From the NCBI RefSeq assembly GCF_022846615.1, contig NZ_AP025637.1, positions 744,001-808,000 of the forward strand: DNA of 64,000 nucleotides, read 5' to 3'. Positions 51,296-61,108 of this stretch are shown here, piece by piece. Made by a program: the position numbers and the translations under genes. How positions within the stretch are numbered: position 1 is the stretch's first letter; each line of letters begins with the position of its first letter. The notes beneath the pieces are model-generated. The model ran no database searches. It was given only the letters and a program-made list of their open reading frames with translations, and had not been told where the DNA came from. Source of the stretch: Roseomonas fluvialis. Its GTDB lineage: Bacteria; Pseudomonadota; Alphaproteobacteria; Acetobacterales; Acetobacteraceae.

Positions 51296-51804
51296 GTCTC
51301 TCCCTCGTGGAACCATCGGCCGAGCGCCATCCAGTGCGCCGCATCCCAGGAGCCGCCGGCAGCCCCCGAGGTCGACGGCAATACCCAGGCGGGCGGCAGC
51401 TCCGGCGCTGACGCCTGCGGCCCAAAGGCGATCCCGCGCGACGGTCGACCGAGCGCCGCTGCCGCCGCCGCCTTTCCATTGAACGCGATCATCGCGGGCT
51501 TCGCCACGCGCAGGCGCCGCCTGAGGTCCGTCGCGTCGAGCGCGCCGCGCGGCAGGTCCGCATCGTTGCCCGAGACATGCTTGGCGATATCGGTCAGGCC
51601 GATGCCCCACCTGTCGAGCACGGCGAATTCCTCGGGTGCCAGGCGCCGTGGTGTCAGGCCCGCCGCGGCCAGGATCGGCCAGAAGCGGTTGCCTCGCCCG
51701 GCGTAGTAGGCCCCGCGCGCGGCCGAAGCCGCCCCCGCGGCGGTGCCGCAGAACACCAGGCGCAGCCCGGGTCGCAGCAGGTCCGGGAGGATCGCCGCCG
51801 GCAT
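51292..51804 (-). CDS. Mug-like G/U mismatch DNA glycosylase (uracil-DNA glycosylase superfamily)
   Basis: A 170-residue protein of the Mug/TDG branch: LRLVFCGTAAGAASAARGAY (water-activating motif in the GINPG position), GNRFWPILAAAGL, IAFNGKAA and the intercalation loop LPSTSGAAG (usually NPSGLS or PSTSGA). It would excise uracil or ethenocytosine opposite G. The lack of the usual Asn at the catalytic position (GTAAG) is seen in related members. It lies 40 bases after the secA stop on the same strand; start at 51804. Confidence 0.82.
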   Translation of the reverse strand: MPAAILPDLLRPGLRLVFCGTAAGAASAARGAYYAGRGNRFWPILAAAGLTPRRLAPEEFAVLDRWGIGLTDIAKHVSGNDADLPRGALDATDLRRRLRVAKPAMIAFNGKAAAAAALGRPSRGIAFGPQASAPELPPAWVLPSTSGAAGGSWDAAHWMALGRWFHEGET

Positions 51805-51844
51805 CGTCAGGCGCGTTCGCGGCCGGGCAACGGGCGGCGCGGGG

Positions 51845-54589
51845 TCACGCCCGCCCGTGGCAGACCTTGTACTTCTTGCCCGACCCGCAGGGGCAGGGCG
51901 CGTTGCGCGGGGTGCGGTGCCAGGTGGCGGGGTCGTTCGGGTCCACCCCCTCCGCGATCGGGCGCGGCGCGGCGGTCCCGATCGCCATCGGCACCGCCTC
52001 GTAGGTGGTGCCGCCGCTATTCGCCATTTCGAGCTCCGCGGCCGCCATGGCCGGGTCCGGGTGGCGCATGTCCAGGAAGCCGATTCCCTCCGGTGAAGGC
52101 GGCGGCGCATCCGGGCGCAGTTCGATCCGCAGCAGCAGCGACGTCACGCGCTCGCGCAGGTCCGACAGCATGCCGTTGAACAGCGCGAAGGCCTCGGACT
52201 TGTATTCGTTCAGCGGGTCGCGCTGGCCATAGGCGCGCAGCCCGATGCCCTGGCGCAGGTGATCCAACGCCAGCAGGTGTTCCTTCCACACCTGGTCGAA
52301 CACCTGCAGCAGCAGCGACTTCTCGACCTGGCGCATGATCTCGGGGCCGACATTGGCGGCGCGCGCGGCGTAGGCGCGATCGGCGGCTTCCTCGAGGCGG
52401 TCACGCACCGCGTCGTCGTCGATGCCTTCCTCCTTCGCCCAGTCGGCGACCGGGACATCGAGGTTCAGCACGTCCTGCACCTGGCGCTGCAGCGTCTCGA
52501 GGTCCCACTGTTCCGGATAGGCGTTCTCGGGGATGCAGCGGGCGACCAGGTCGCCGATGGTCTCGCGGCGCATCTCCTGCACCGTCTCCGACACCTCGTC
52601 GGCCATCATGAAGGCGCGGCGCTGTGAATACACTTCCTTGCGCTGGTCGTTCATGACGTCGTCGTATTTGAGAAGGTTCTTGCGCATGTCGAAGTTGCGC
52701 GCCTCGACCTTCTTCTGCGCCTTCTCGAGCGCCTTGTTGATCCAGGGATGGACGATCGCCTCGCCGTCCTTGAGGCCGAGCTTCTGCAGCATCCCTCCCA
52801 TGCGGTCGGAGCCGAAGATGCGCATCAGGTCGTCTTCCAGCGACAGGAAGAAGCGCGACGCGCCGGGATCGCCCTGCCGGCCCGAGCGGCCGCGCAGCTG
52901 GTTGTCGATGCGCCGCGATTCATGGCGTTCCGTGCCGATCACGAACAGCCCGCCGGCGGCCTTAACCGCCGGGCGCACCGCCTCGACCTCGGCCTTGTGC
53001 TTGATGACCGCGGCCTCGTAGGCCTCGCCCTCATTCGTGCCGGCCTCGTGGCGCGCCAGCATCTCGTAGTTGCCGCCCAGCTGGATGTCGGTGCCGCGGC
53101 CGGCCATGTTGGTCGCGATGGTCACGGCGCCCGGGCGGCCGGCCTGCGCGACGATGCCGGCCTCCTGCTCGTGGTAGCGGGCGTTCAGCACCTGGTGCGG
53201 GACGTTCTTCTTCTTCAGCAGCGAGGAGATGAGTTCGGACTTCTCGATGCTGGTGGTGCCGACCAGCACCGGCTGGCCGCGCTCGCGCGCCTCGGCGATC
53301 AGCACGGCCACCGCCTCGTACTTCTCGGCCGCCGAGCGATACACCTCGTCGTCGGAATCCTCGCGTGCCACCGGCACGTTGGTCGGGATCTCGACCACCT
53401 CGAGCTTATAGATCTCGGCGAATTCGTCCGCTTCGGTCGAGGCCGTGCCGGTCATGCCCGCGAGCTTCGGATACAGCCGGAAATAGTTCTGGAAGGTGAT
53501 GGAAGCCAGCGTCTGGTTTTCAGGCTGGACGGTCACGTATTCCTTGGCTTCCAGCGCCTGGTGCAGCCCGTCCGAATAGCGCCGGCCTTCCATCATGCGG
53601 CCTGTGAATTCGTCGATGATGACGATCTTATCGTCGCGCACGACGTATTCGACATCGCGCTTGAACAGCGTGTGCGCGCGAAGGCTCTGGTTCAGGTGGT
53701 GCACGACGGAGACGTTGACGATGTCGTACAGGTCGCCTTCGGTGACCAGCCCCGCATCCTTCAGCATCTGCTCGACCCGCTCGCTGCCGGCCTCGGTCAG
53801 CGTGACGGTGCGCTGCTTCTCGTCCTTCTCGAAGGTGGTCTCGTCCTTGACGAGGTCCTTCACCACCTCGTTCACGGTGCGATAAAGATCCGACGAATCA
53901 TCGGTCGGCCCGCTGATGATCAGCGGCGTGCGCGCCTCATCGACCAGGATGGAGTCGACCTCGTCCACGATGCCGTAGGCGAAATCCCGCTGGACCATGT
54001 CCTCCAGGCGGTACTTCATGTTGTCGCGCAGGTAATCGAAGCCGTATTCGTTGTTGGTGCCGTAGGTGATGTCGCAGGCGTAGGACGCGCGGCGTTCATC
54101 ATCCGTCAGGCCGTGCACGATGGTGCCGACCGTCAGGCCCAGGAAGGTATAGATCTTCCCCATCCATTCCGCGTCGCGGGTGGCGAGGTAGTCGTTCACC
54201 GTGACCACATGCACGCCCTTGGCGGGCAGGGCGTTCAGATACACCGGCAGTGTCGCGACCAGGGTCTTGCCCTCGCCGGTCTTCATCTCGGCGATCTTGC
54301 CCTCGTGCAGCACCATGCCGCCGATCATCTGCACGTCGAAGTGCCGCAGGCCGAGCACGCGCCGCGCCGCTTCGCGCACGGTGGCGAAGGCCTCAGGCAG
54401 GATGTCGTCCAGGCTCTCGCCCTTCGCCAGGCGTTCGCGGAACAGCACGGTCTGGTTGGCCAGCGCTTCGTCCGACAGCGCCTGCATGCGGGGTTCGAGC
54501 GCGTTGATGGCGGGCACGCGCGCCTGGTAGCGCTTCAGCGCGCGGTCGTTGGACGTACCGAAAATGGCAGCGGCAAGGCGGGCGAACAT
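51845..54589 (-). CDS. secA: Preprotein translocase ATPase SecA
   Basis: A 914-residue motor of the Sec pathway. Walker [34 protein letters not shown] (Walker B), [14 protein letters not shown] and [11 protein letters not shown] (motif VI). The C-terminal [19 protein letters not shown] keeps the zinc-binding Cys residues for SecB/ribosome contacts. Length close to E. coli (901). Start [20 protein letters not shown] is the usual one. Divergent from the parvulin gene across 234 bases. Confidence 0.98.
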   Translation of the reverse strand: MFARLAAAIFGTSNDRALKRYQARVPAINALEPRMQALSDEALANQTVLFRERLAKGESLDDILPEAFATVREAARRVLGLRHFDVQMIGGMVLHEGKIAEMKTGEGKTLVATLPVYLNALPAKGVHVVTVNDYLATRDAEWMGKIYTFLGLTVGTIVHGLTDDERRASYACDITYGTNNEYGFDYLRDNMKYRLEDMVQRDFAYGIVDEVDSILVDEARTPLIISGPTDDSSDLYRTVNEVVKDLVKDETTFEKDEKQRTVTLTEAGSERVEQMLKDAGLVTEGDLYDIVNVSVVHHLNQSLRAHTLFKRDVEYVVRDDKIVIIDEFTGRMMEGRRYSDGLHQALEAKEYVTVQPENQTLASITFQNYFRLYPKLAGMTGTASTEADEFAEIYKLEVVEIPTNVPVAREDSDDEVYRSAAEKYEAVAVLIAEARERGQPVLVGTTSIEKSELISSLLKKKNVPHQVLNARYHEQEAGIVAQAGRPGAVTIATNMAGRGTDIQLGGNYEMLARHEAGTNEGEAYEAAVIKHKAEVEAVRPAVKAAGGLFVIGTERHESRRIDNQLRGRSGRQGDPGASRFFLSLEDDLMRIFGSDRMGGMLQKLGLKDGEAIVHPWINKALEKAQKKVEARNFDMRKNLLKYDDVMNDQRKEVYSQRRAFMMADEVSETVQEMRRETIGDLVARCIPENAYPEQWDLETLQRQVQDVLNLDVPVADWAKEEGIDDDAVRDRLEEAADRAYAARAANVGPEIMRQVEKSLLLQVFDQVWKEHLLALDHLRQGIGLRAYGQRDPLNEYKSEAFALFNGMLSDLRERVTSLLLRIELRPDAPPPSPEGIGFLDMRHPDPAMAAAELEMANSGGTTYEAVPMAIGTAAPRPIAEGVDPNDPATWHRTPRNAPCPCGSGKKYKVCHGRA

Positions 54590-54823
54590 CGCGGGTGTCG
54601 GTCTCCGTCGGGCGGGCGGCCCGGTCGAGCATCGCCCCACGGGAGGGGCGCGGACTCGTCTCGCGCCGCGCACGGCCGGACCGGGCGGGTCCAGGCGGGT
54701 CGCGGCGCGGCCCCGGCAGAGATAGGCGCCGCCACCCCCCGGGTCAACGCCGCCGGGCCTTCCCCGCCTTGTGGCGCCGTGACGCTTCCGCCATCTTCCG
54801 CGCTTCCCCGGACCCGAGAGCCC

Positions 54824-55765
54824 ATGACGCTTCGCCCCCGCCTTGCCCACCCCCTTCGCGCGGGGCTCGCCCTGGCGGTCGCCCTGTCCATCGCGCCCGC
54901 CTTCGGCCAGCCCGCGCCGCAACCCGCCCCCGCGACCCCGCCGGGGGACCCGGTGGTGGCGCGCGTCGATGGCGAACCCATCCTGCTGTCCGACCTGGCC
55001 TCGGCGGTGCGTGACCTGCCGGAGGAACTGCGCGGCGCACCCACGCAGATGCTCTACCCGCTGCTGCTCGACCAGATGATCGCCGGGCGCGCGGTGACCG
55101 CCGCCGCCCGCCGCGCGCGGCTCGACCAGGATGCGGAGGTCCGCGCGCGCATCCGCCGCGCCGAGGAACAGGAACTCCAGCAGGCCTGGCTGAGCCGCGA
55201 GATCGCCGCCCGAGTCGACGATGCCGCCGTGCGCGCCCGCTACGACCGCGAGATCGCCGGCCGCCCCGCCGAGGAGGAAGTCCGCGCCCGCCACATCCTG
55301 GTGCCCACCGAATCGGAGGCCCGCGCCGCTCTGGCGGAAATTCGCGGCGGTGCGGACTTCATGGCGGTCGCGCAGCGCCGGTCCACCGGCCCGGGCGCGC
55401 GCGAAGGCGGGGACCTCGGCTTCTTCCGCCGCGCCGACATGGTGCCCGAATTCGCCGAGGCCGCCTTCCAGCTGCAGCCTGGCCAGGTCAGCGAGAACCC
55501 GGTCCGTTCGCCCTTCGGCTGGCATGTCATCAAGGTCGAGGAACGCCGCACCGCGGCCCCCCCGCCCTTCGAGGAGGTGTCGCAGGCGCTGCGCCAGCAA
55601 CTCATGGAGGCTGAAGTGCAGGGTGCGGTCGAGCGCGCCCGGGCCGAGGCGCGGATCGAGCGCTTCAACCTCGATGGCACCGCGCCGCGGGCGATCGATA
55701 CGGCCGAACCGCCCGCGCCGGCGGCGCCGGCGCGACCCGCCGCGCCCGCACCGCAACGGCGCTGA
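54824..55765 (+). CDS. Periplasmic peptidyl-prolyl isomerase (parvulin/SurA-like)
   Basis: A 313-residue exported foldase. Signal peptide [20 protein letters not shown]; a helical SurA_N-like region ([18 protein letters not shown]); a parvulin domain about 152-250 with [33 protein letters not shown] and [10 protein letters not shown]. It assists folding of outer-membrane or secreted proteins after Sec export, fitting its position divergent to secA. A Pro/Ala tail ends the protein. argJ follows 114 bases later. Confidence 0.92.
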   Translation: MTLRPRLAHPLRAGLALAVALSIAPAFGQPAPQPAPATPPGDPVVARVDGEPILLSDLASAVRDLPEELRGAPTQMLYPLLLDQMIAGRAVTAAARRARLDQDAEVRARIRRAEEQELQQAWLSREIAARVDDAAVRARYDREIAGRPAEEEVRARHILVPTESEARAALAEIRGGADFMAVAQRRSTGPGAREGGDLGFFRRADMVPEFAEAAFQLQPGQVSENPVRSPFGWHVIKVEERRTAAPPPFEEVSQALRQQLMEAEVQGAVERARAEARIERFNLDGTAPRAIDTAEPPAPAAPARPAAPAPQRR

Positions 55766-55879
55766 GCGGCTGACCATGCCTGCGCCGGCCTGCCGCGCCA
55801 CCCGCTCATCCGTCCAGGACTGCCGCGGCGGCGCGCCGCAGCGGCGCTGATCAACGACCAAGACGAACGAGGAAACGCC

Positions 55880-57118
55880 ATGGCCGGACAGGCCCTTCCC
55901 GTCTCCCCCCTCGCGCTGCCGATGCCCGAGATGCCGCCCGTGCCTGGCGTGCAGGTCGCCACCGGCATGGCCGAGATCCGCTACCGCGCGCGCGAGGACG
56001 TGATGGCCATGGCCTTCCCGGCCGGCACCACGGCGGCGGGCGTCTTCACCAAGAACCGTTGCCCCGGCGCGCCGGTCGAATGGTCGCGCGCCGCCCTCAA
56101 GGGCGGCAAGGCGCGTGGCTTGGTGGTCACGTCCGGCAATTCCAACGTCTTCACCGGCAAGGCCGGGCGCGAGACCTGCGAGCGCACCGCCGCCGAGGCC
56201 GCGCGCATCCTCGGCTGCAAGCCGAAGGAGGTGTTCCTGGCCTCGACCGGCGTGATCGGCGAACGCCTGCCCACCGAGAAGCTCGTCGGCGCCCTGCCCA
56301 AGGTGTTCGGCGCGGTGGCCGAGGCCGGCTTCGCCCACGCCGCGCGCGCCATCATGACCACCGACACCTTCCCCAAGGCCGCCACGCGCACGGCGAAGAT
56401 CGGCGACACCACCGTCACCATCGCCGGCATCGCCAAGGGGTCGGGGATGATCGCGCCCGACATGGCGACGATGCTCTCTTTCCTCGCGACCGACGCGAAG
56501 ATCCCGGCCGCCGCGCTGCAGGCGCTGCTCAAGAAGGGCTGCGACAAGTCGTTCAACTGCATCACGGTCGATTCCGACACCTCGACCTCCGACACCGTCA
56601 TGCTGTTCGCAACCGGCGTGGCGAAGCACCCGCGCGTGCCGACCGAGGGCGGTTCCGTCCTGAAGGACTTCGCCCGCGCGCTGAACGAGGTGCTGATGGA
56701 CCTCGCCCTCATGGTCGCGCGCGATGGCGAGGGCGCGCAGAAACTCATCCGCATCGACGTGACCGGCGCGGTGACAGCGCGCTCCGCCCATCGCATCGCC
56801 ATGTCGATCGCCAACGCGCCGCTGGTGAAGACCGCCATCGCCGGCGAGGACGCGAACTGGGGCCGCATCGTCATGGCCGTGGGCAAGGCTGGCGAACCCG
56901 CCGATCGCGACAAGCTGTCGATCGCCGTGGGCGGCACCTGGATGGCGCGCGACGGCGGCGTGGTGGATGGCTACGACGAGACGCCAGTGGTGGCACACAT
57001 GAAGGGCCGCGAGGTCGAGATCACCGTCGATATAGGGCTCGGCAAGGGCCGCGCCACCGTGTGGACCTGTGACCTGACGCATGGGTACATCGACATCAAC
57101 GGGTCGTATCGCAGCTAG
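55880..57118 (+). CDS. argJ: Bifunctional ornithine acetyltransferase / N-acetylglutamate synthase ArgJ
   Basis: A 412-residue self-cleaving enzyme of arginine synthesis: it moves the acetyl group from N-acetylornithine to glutamate. The cleavage site with nucleophile Thr197 reads [26 protein letters not shown] and [10 protein letters not shown] mark the alpha chain; [17 protein letters not shown] the beta chain. The end [11 protein letters not shown] is standard. GAGGAA is six bases upstream. A perfect 12-bp hairpin follows its stop. Confidence 0.97.
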   Translation: MAGQALPVSPLALPMPEMPPVPGVQVATGMAEIRYRAREDVMAMAFPAGTTAAGVFTKNRCPGAPVEWSRAALKGGKARGLVVTSGNSNVFTGKAGRETCERTAAEAARILGCKPKEVFLASTGVIGERLPTEKLVGALPKVFGAVAEAGFAHAARAIMTTDTFPKAATRTAKIGDTTVTIAGIAKGSGMIAPDMATMLSFLATDAKIPAAALQALLKKGCDKSFNCITVDSDTSTSDTVMLFATGVAKHPRVPTEGGSVLKDFARALNEVLMDLALMVARDGEGAQKLIRIDVTGAVTARSAHRIAMSIANAPLVKTAIAGEDANWGRIVMAVGKAGEPADRDKLSIAVGGTWMARDGGVVDGYDETPVVAHMKGREVEITVDIGLGKGRATVWTCDLTHGYIDINGSYRS

Positions 57119-57131
57119 AATGGCCCGCTGC

Positions 57132-57158
57132 CCGGATCGCGGCCGCGCCGCGATCCGG
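57132..57158. terminator. Perfect 12-bp stem-loop between argJ and RidA gene
   Basis: CCGGATCGCGGC (57132-57143) and GCCGCGATCCGG (57147-57158) with loop CGC. It sits 13 bases after the argJ stop and 7 bases from the convergent RidA stop, so it can serve both directions. Confidence 0.65.
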
Positions 57159-57165
57159 TGAACCG

Positions 57166-57561
57166 CTACGCCACCGCGATGCAGTCGATCGACACCAGGA
57201 AGTCCGGATGCGCCAGTCGCACCGATTCCGTGGTCTGCCGCGCCGGGTAGTTGCCGTCCTTGAAGAAGGTCTTGAAGGTCGCGTCGAACTCCGCGTAGCG
57301 GCCCATGTCGGTCAGCGCGACGTTCATCTTCACCGCCTTCTCCAGCGACGTGCCGGCTTCCTCCAGGATCGCTTGCATGTTCGTCATGACCTGGCGCACC
57401 TGCGCGACCAGGTCCCCCTTGTCGATCGTGGCCGCCATGCGCTCGGCGCCGCGGAAGGGCGTCACGCCGGTGACGAAGACGAAGCCGCCCGCCTTCACCG
57501 CGTGGTTCACCCCCGAACGCATCGGCGTCACGCGCGGGGAGGTGATGATCTGCCTGTCCAT
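57166..57561 (-). CDS. RidA family (YjgF/UK114) protein
   Basis: A 131-residue trimer-forming enamine/imine deaminase-like protein. It shows [13 protein letters not shown] and [20 protein letters not shown] and then [20 protein letters not shown]. RidA proper has a conserved Arg near the C terminus (xxARxxx); [10 protein letters not shown] has an Arg at that place. Convergent with argJ. It may detoxify 2-aminoacrylate or a related imine. Confidence 0.93.
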   Translation of the reverse strand: MDRQIITSPRVTPMRSGVNHAVKAGGFVFVTGVTPFRGAERMAATIDKGDLVAQVRQVMTNMQAILEEAGTSLEKAVKMNVALTDMGRYAEFDATFKTFFKDGNYPARQTTESVRLAHPDFLVSIDCIAVA

Positions 57562-57618
57562 GGAATATCCAGTCTTCGGTTGCGTCGCGCTACCCGGGCC
57601 GCCAGGCCCGACGCTGCG

Positions 57619-58629
57619 TCAGTCCTGCGGGAGGCCCAGGGCCGCGATCAGCCGGCCGAGCCGCTCGTTCTCCGACCGGATGCGGTCGGTCAGCCCGGCC
57701 GGCGTCAGCACCAGCGGTGTGGCACCCAGCGGCAATTTCTCCGCGAAGGCGGGGTCGGCCGCGGTTGCGTGGAAGGCCTCGGCGGCCCGCGCGACGATCG
57801 CCGCGGGCGTGCGCCGGGGGAAGAAGAAGCCGGCCCAGGCATTGAGCATCTGCGCGTCCGGCGCCGCTTCGCGGACGGTGGGCACGTCGGGGAATTCGGT
57901 GCTGCGCGTCGGGCCGCTATACGCCAGCGGCCGCAACCGCCCCGTCTGCATGTGCGGCACGGTGATCGAGGCCGAATCCATGGTCACCTGCACGCGGTTC
58001 GCCAGCAGGTCGGTATTCGCCGCGGCGCTGGTCCGGTAGGGCACGTGCTGCATCGTGAAGCCGAAGGCGCGGCAGATCGTCTCGATGTTCAGGTGCGGCA
58101 CCGTGGCGTTGCCGGGCGAACAGTAGAAGATCGGGTTGTCCGCCGGCCGCGCCTTCGCATAGGCCACGAGCTCCGCCAGCGTGCGCACCGGCAAGGTGGC
58201 GTTCACCGCAAGGTAGGTGCTGGAAAGGTAGGCGCCGCCGACCGGCGCGAAATCGTTGACGGGATCGTAGCGCACGGCCTGCTTGTTGGCGTGCGGCGCA
58301 ATGGTCAGCGCGGCGGCCGCGATCATGCCCATCACCGAGCCATCGGCGACGCTCTGGGCGATGTTGAAGGCACCGAGCGTGCCGCCGGCCGCCGGCTGGT
58401 TCTCGACGACGAAGGACTGGCCCGTGCGCACGCCATGCAGGTCGAGGAAGACCCGTGCGACCTGGTCTGTGATGTTGCCGGCACCATAGGGCACGATCAT
58501 CTTGACCACGTCGCCGCGACCCTGCGCCCGGGCACCCCCCGCGACCGCGGCACCCGCGACACCGGCCAGGAGCCCGCGGCGCTGCAGCCGGGTAAACAGC
58601 GGCGTAACGTCGCCCGTAGCCCGCATCAT
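57619..58629 (-). CDS. Bug/TTT-family periplasmic solute receptor
   Basis: A 336-residue receptor with a twin-arginine-like signal (QRRGLLAGVAGAAVAGGARA), then VVKMIVPYGAGNITDQVARV, VVENQPAAGGTLGAFNIAQ and the second-lobe HVPYRTSAAANTDLLANRVQ. The ligand loop YGAGNITDQ differs from PGG types. Start taken at ATG 58629; a GTG 11 codons earlier is possible. It lies 57 bases from the RidA gene on the same strand and is divergent from the glycosyltransferase. Confidence 0.92.
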   Translation of the reverse strand: MMRATGDVTPLFTRLQRRGLLAGVAGAAVAGGARAQGRGDVVKMIVPYGAGNITDQVARVFLDLHGVRTGQSFVVENQPAAGGTLGAFNIAQSVADGSVMGMIAAAALTIAPHANKQAVRYDPVNDFAPVGGAYLSSTYLAVNATLPVRTLAELVAYAKARPADNPIFYCSPGNATVPHLNIETICRAFGFTMQHVPYRTSAAANTDLLANRVQVTMDSASITVPHMQTGRLRPLAYSGPTRSTEFPDVPTVREAAPDAQMLNAWAGFFFPRRTPAAIVARAAEAFHATAADPAFAEKLPLGATPLVLTPAGLTDRIRSENERLGRLIAALGLPQD

Positions 58630-58847
58630 GCCGTCGCCTGCCTTGAATGTTGCATCGCACACTCAAGGCACGCGGTCGGGCGCTGTCAATCGGGCAACAT
58701 GCGCGACGACATGGCGCGGTTCCGCGATCGGCGGCGGGACGGGTCGCCGTCGTGCCACCGCGCGGTTACCCTGGCCGCGATGCCGGGCGTGGCCTGGCCG
58801 AGCAGGGGGTTGGGCATGGCGTTGGCCGGGTCGGCGGGCAAGGGCGC

Positions 58848-60020
58848 GTGACGCTGCTCCTGGGCACGATCGCGTTGCTGGCGACCTGTGCCTGGCTTGC
58901 CGGCGTCATCTGGTTCCTGCGCTTCTTCCGGGCGCCGGCGGTGGAAGTGCCCGGCCGGGTCACGCTGCTGCTGGCCGTGACCGGCCGCACCGATGGCCTG
59001 CCGCCCTTGTTCGCGGCACTCGCGCGCCAGACGCTGCAGCCGCGCCGCATGCTGGTGGCAGTGGAGACCGAGAGCGACCCGGCGCTGGCGCAGGTGCGCG
59101 AACTGGAACACCTGCTGCCCTTCCCGGTCGAGGTCGTCGTCGCCGGCCTCGACGACACGCGCAGCCAGAAGGCGACGAACATGATCGCCGCGCTGGCGCG
59201 CGTGGACGTGGATGACGATGCGCTGGTGCTGCTCGATGCCGATATCCTGCCGCAGGAGCATTGGCTGTCCTGGCTGGCGACGCCGGCGCTGAACGGTGCC
59301 GCGGATGTCGTGACGGGGTATCGCTGGCATGCGCTGGATGGCGCGGGGCCGGCGCGGCATGTGGTGGCCTGGCTCGATCGGTCGCTGGCCTTGGGGCCGC
59401 GGTTTCTCGCCTCGGGGCTGGTCTGGGGCGGGTCGGTCGCGATCGCGCGCGATGCGCTGGCGCGGATGGACCTGGCCACTGCGCTCGCGCGGACCTTCTC
59501 GACCGATGGTGCGATCAGCCGACGTGCGCGCGCGCTCGGGCTGCGGGTGCTGACGCGCCGCGCGGTGCTGCTGCCCACCCCGCCCGAGGGCGGGGATCGC
59601 GAGGCCATCGCCTTCAAGACACGGCAGTTGCAGATCGTGCACGTCTATGTGCCGTCGCTGTGGGTGTGGCTCGGTGTAGCGCTGCATGGCGAGGCGCTGG
59701 TCGTGCCGCTCGCTGTGCTCGGTGTCGTGGGCGATGGGCTGGCGCTGGGCTTCGTCGCGGCGGTCGGCGCGGTGGGTGTGGCGCGCGCTGTGCTGCACGA
59801 CCGCGTGACGCGCGCGGTCGGCATTCGCGAAGGCGTCGCGGCGCGCGCGGCGCAGGTGGCGCTGGGCGCGCTCGCGCCGCTCACCGCGCCGGCCGTGGTC
59901 GCACTGTTCTGGACCAGCGCGCGCACGCGCGTGATCCGCTGGCGCCACATCGACTACGAGGTGCTGGGGCCCGAGGAGGTGCGCGTGCTGCGCCGCCGCG
60001 TCCCGGGTGATGCGGCATGA
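58848..60020 (+). CDS. Family 2/21 glycosyltransferase (HpnI/ceramide glucosyltransferase-like)
   Basis: A 390-residue membrane enzyme: N-terminal helix (LLLGTIALLATCAWLAGVIWF), a GT-A domain with VLLDADILPQEHWLSWL (DxD type), ASGLVWGGSVAIARDALARM, TFSTDGAISRRARAL (acceptor Asp) and FKTRQLQIVHVY, then two or three C-terminal helices. It would add a sugar to a lipid such as ceramide or a hopanoid. GTG start at 58848. The methyltransferase gene follows. Confidence 0.82.
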   Translation: MTLLLGTIALLATCAWLAGVIWFLRFFRAPAVEVPGRVTLLLAVTGRTDGLPPLFAALARQTLQPRRMLVAVETESDPALAQVRELEHLLPFPVEVVVAGLDDTRSQKATNMIAALARVDVDDDALVLLDADILPQEHWLSWLATPALNGAADVVTGYRWHALDGAGPARHVVAWLDRSLALGPRFLASGLVWGGSVAIARDALARMDLATALARTFSTDGAISRRARALGLRVLTRRAVLLPTPPEGGDREAIAFKTRQLQIVHVYVPSLWVWLGVALHGEALVVPLAVLGVVGDGLALGFVAAVGAVGVARAVLHDRVTRAVGIREGVAARAAQVALGALAPLTAPAVVALFWTSARTRVIRWRHIDYEVLGPEEVRVLRRRVPGDAA

Positions 60021-60150
60021 CGCAGGCGCGGTCCGTGCGGGATGCCCGGCCCCGGCGATGGGCCTGCGGCGCGCCGGCGCGGAACGTGGCGCCGGCGGGC
60101 CCTGGGCGCGCCGAGCGCTGCGGCGAGTCTCGGCCGCCGGCTTGCCCGCC

Positions 60151-61074
60151 GTGACACCCGGCACCTGCCCCATCACCGGCGAGCCCGCCACGCTGGTCCA
60201 GGAGGTCTCTGCCACCCTGCTTCGCGGGCTGTGGCGCCGGACCTTCAAGGTCGATCCGACGCCACCGCCGCCCGTGCGCACTGGCATCTACCGCAGCCCC
60301 TGCGGCCTTGTGTTCTTTGCCCCGGCGCAGGAAGGCGACGGCGCCTTCTATGAAGCGCTGTACCGGCGCCTCGATGCCGGGGGGCGGGTGCGCGCGGCGG
60401 GGCGCGACCGCGCGGAATACCCGGATGCCGCGGCGCGCATCCGCGCCGGGGATGCGGTGCTGGAAGTCGGCGCGGGGGCGGGTGCCTTCGCGCGGCTGGT
60501 GCCGGGCGCGTGCTATGTGGGGCTCGACCCCAACCCCGGCGCCTATGCCGACCGCGCCACGGATGTGAGGGCCGAAAGCCTCGCCGATCACGCGGAGGCA
60601 CACCCCGCCGCCTACGACGCCGCCGTCGCCTTCCAGGTCATCGAGCATGTGGCCGACCCGTTGTGCCTGGCCGCCGACATGGCGCGCTGCGTGAAGCCCG
60701 GCGGGCTGCTGATCCTGGGTGCGCCGGTCTGGCCCTCGGCCATGACGGCGATCCCGGACTTCGTGTTCAACGCGCCCCCGCATCACCTGTCCTGGTGGAG
60801 CGAATCGGCGATGCGCGCGCTGGCCGGGCGGCTTGGCCTGGTGGTCGAGGAGACGCGCCTGCTGCCGCCCGTGCAGGCGCAGCCGCTGATCCACTGGATG
60901 GGGCGCCTGGCGCCGATCAGGGCACGTCCGGAGGGGCCGTGGTTCGCGGCGCGGCGGTCCTGGTATGCGTCGCTGGCGGTCGCGGCGCTGCTCGGGCGCA
61001 TCGCGGCGGCGCTGCTGCCGCTGCCCCGCAACGCTGCGCCCATGTTCGTGCTGCTGGTCGCGCGGAAGCCTTGA
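60151..61074 (+). CDS. Class I SAM-dependent methyltransferase
   Basis: A 307-residue enzyme. The N-terminal TPGTCPITGEPATLVQEVSA carries the opening of Cys-containing small-molecule/lipid methyltransferases (a possible Zn knuckle, only one Cys pair visible), then AVLEVGAGAGAFARLV (SAM loop), YDAAVAFQVIEHVADP, RCVKPGGLLILGAPVW and a C-terminal hydrophobic segment (LAVAALLGRIAAALLPL). Start taken at GTG 60151 in a GTGA; ATG 60007 in frame would overlap the glycosyltransferase and adds low-complexity sequence. Probably modifies a sugar or lipid with its neighbour. Confidence 0.82.
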   Translation: MTPGTCPITGEPATLVQEVSATLLRGLWRRTFKVDPTPPPPVRTGIYRSPCGLVFFAPAQEGDGAFYEALYRRLDAGGRVRAAGRDRAEYPDAAARIRAGDAVLEVGAGAGAFARLVPGACYVGLDPNPGAYADRATDVRAESLADHAEAHPAAYDAAVAFQVIEHVADPLCLAADMARCVKPGGLLILGAPVWPSAMTAIPDFVFNAPPHHLSWWSESAMRALAGRLGLVVEETRLLPPVQAQPLIHWMGRLAPIRARPEGPWFAARRSWYASLAVAALLGRIAAALLPLPRNAAPMFVLLVARKP

Positions 61075-61108
61075 CGCGGCGCGCGCGGGCGCCGTTTCTG
61101 GCACACCC

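Noticed and set aside
52748..54823. Long open frame on the plus strand opposite secA
   Set aside because: GC-rich codon bias leaves antisense frames open; secA on the minus strand has full family motifs. The only real part of this frame is the parvulin gene starting at 54824.
60017..60154. 44-codon frame with ATGA start between the glycosyltransferase and the methyltransferase
   Set aside because: No ribosome site and low-complexity Arg/Ala/Pro product. Kept only as a possible coupling bridge in findings.
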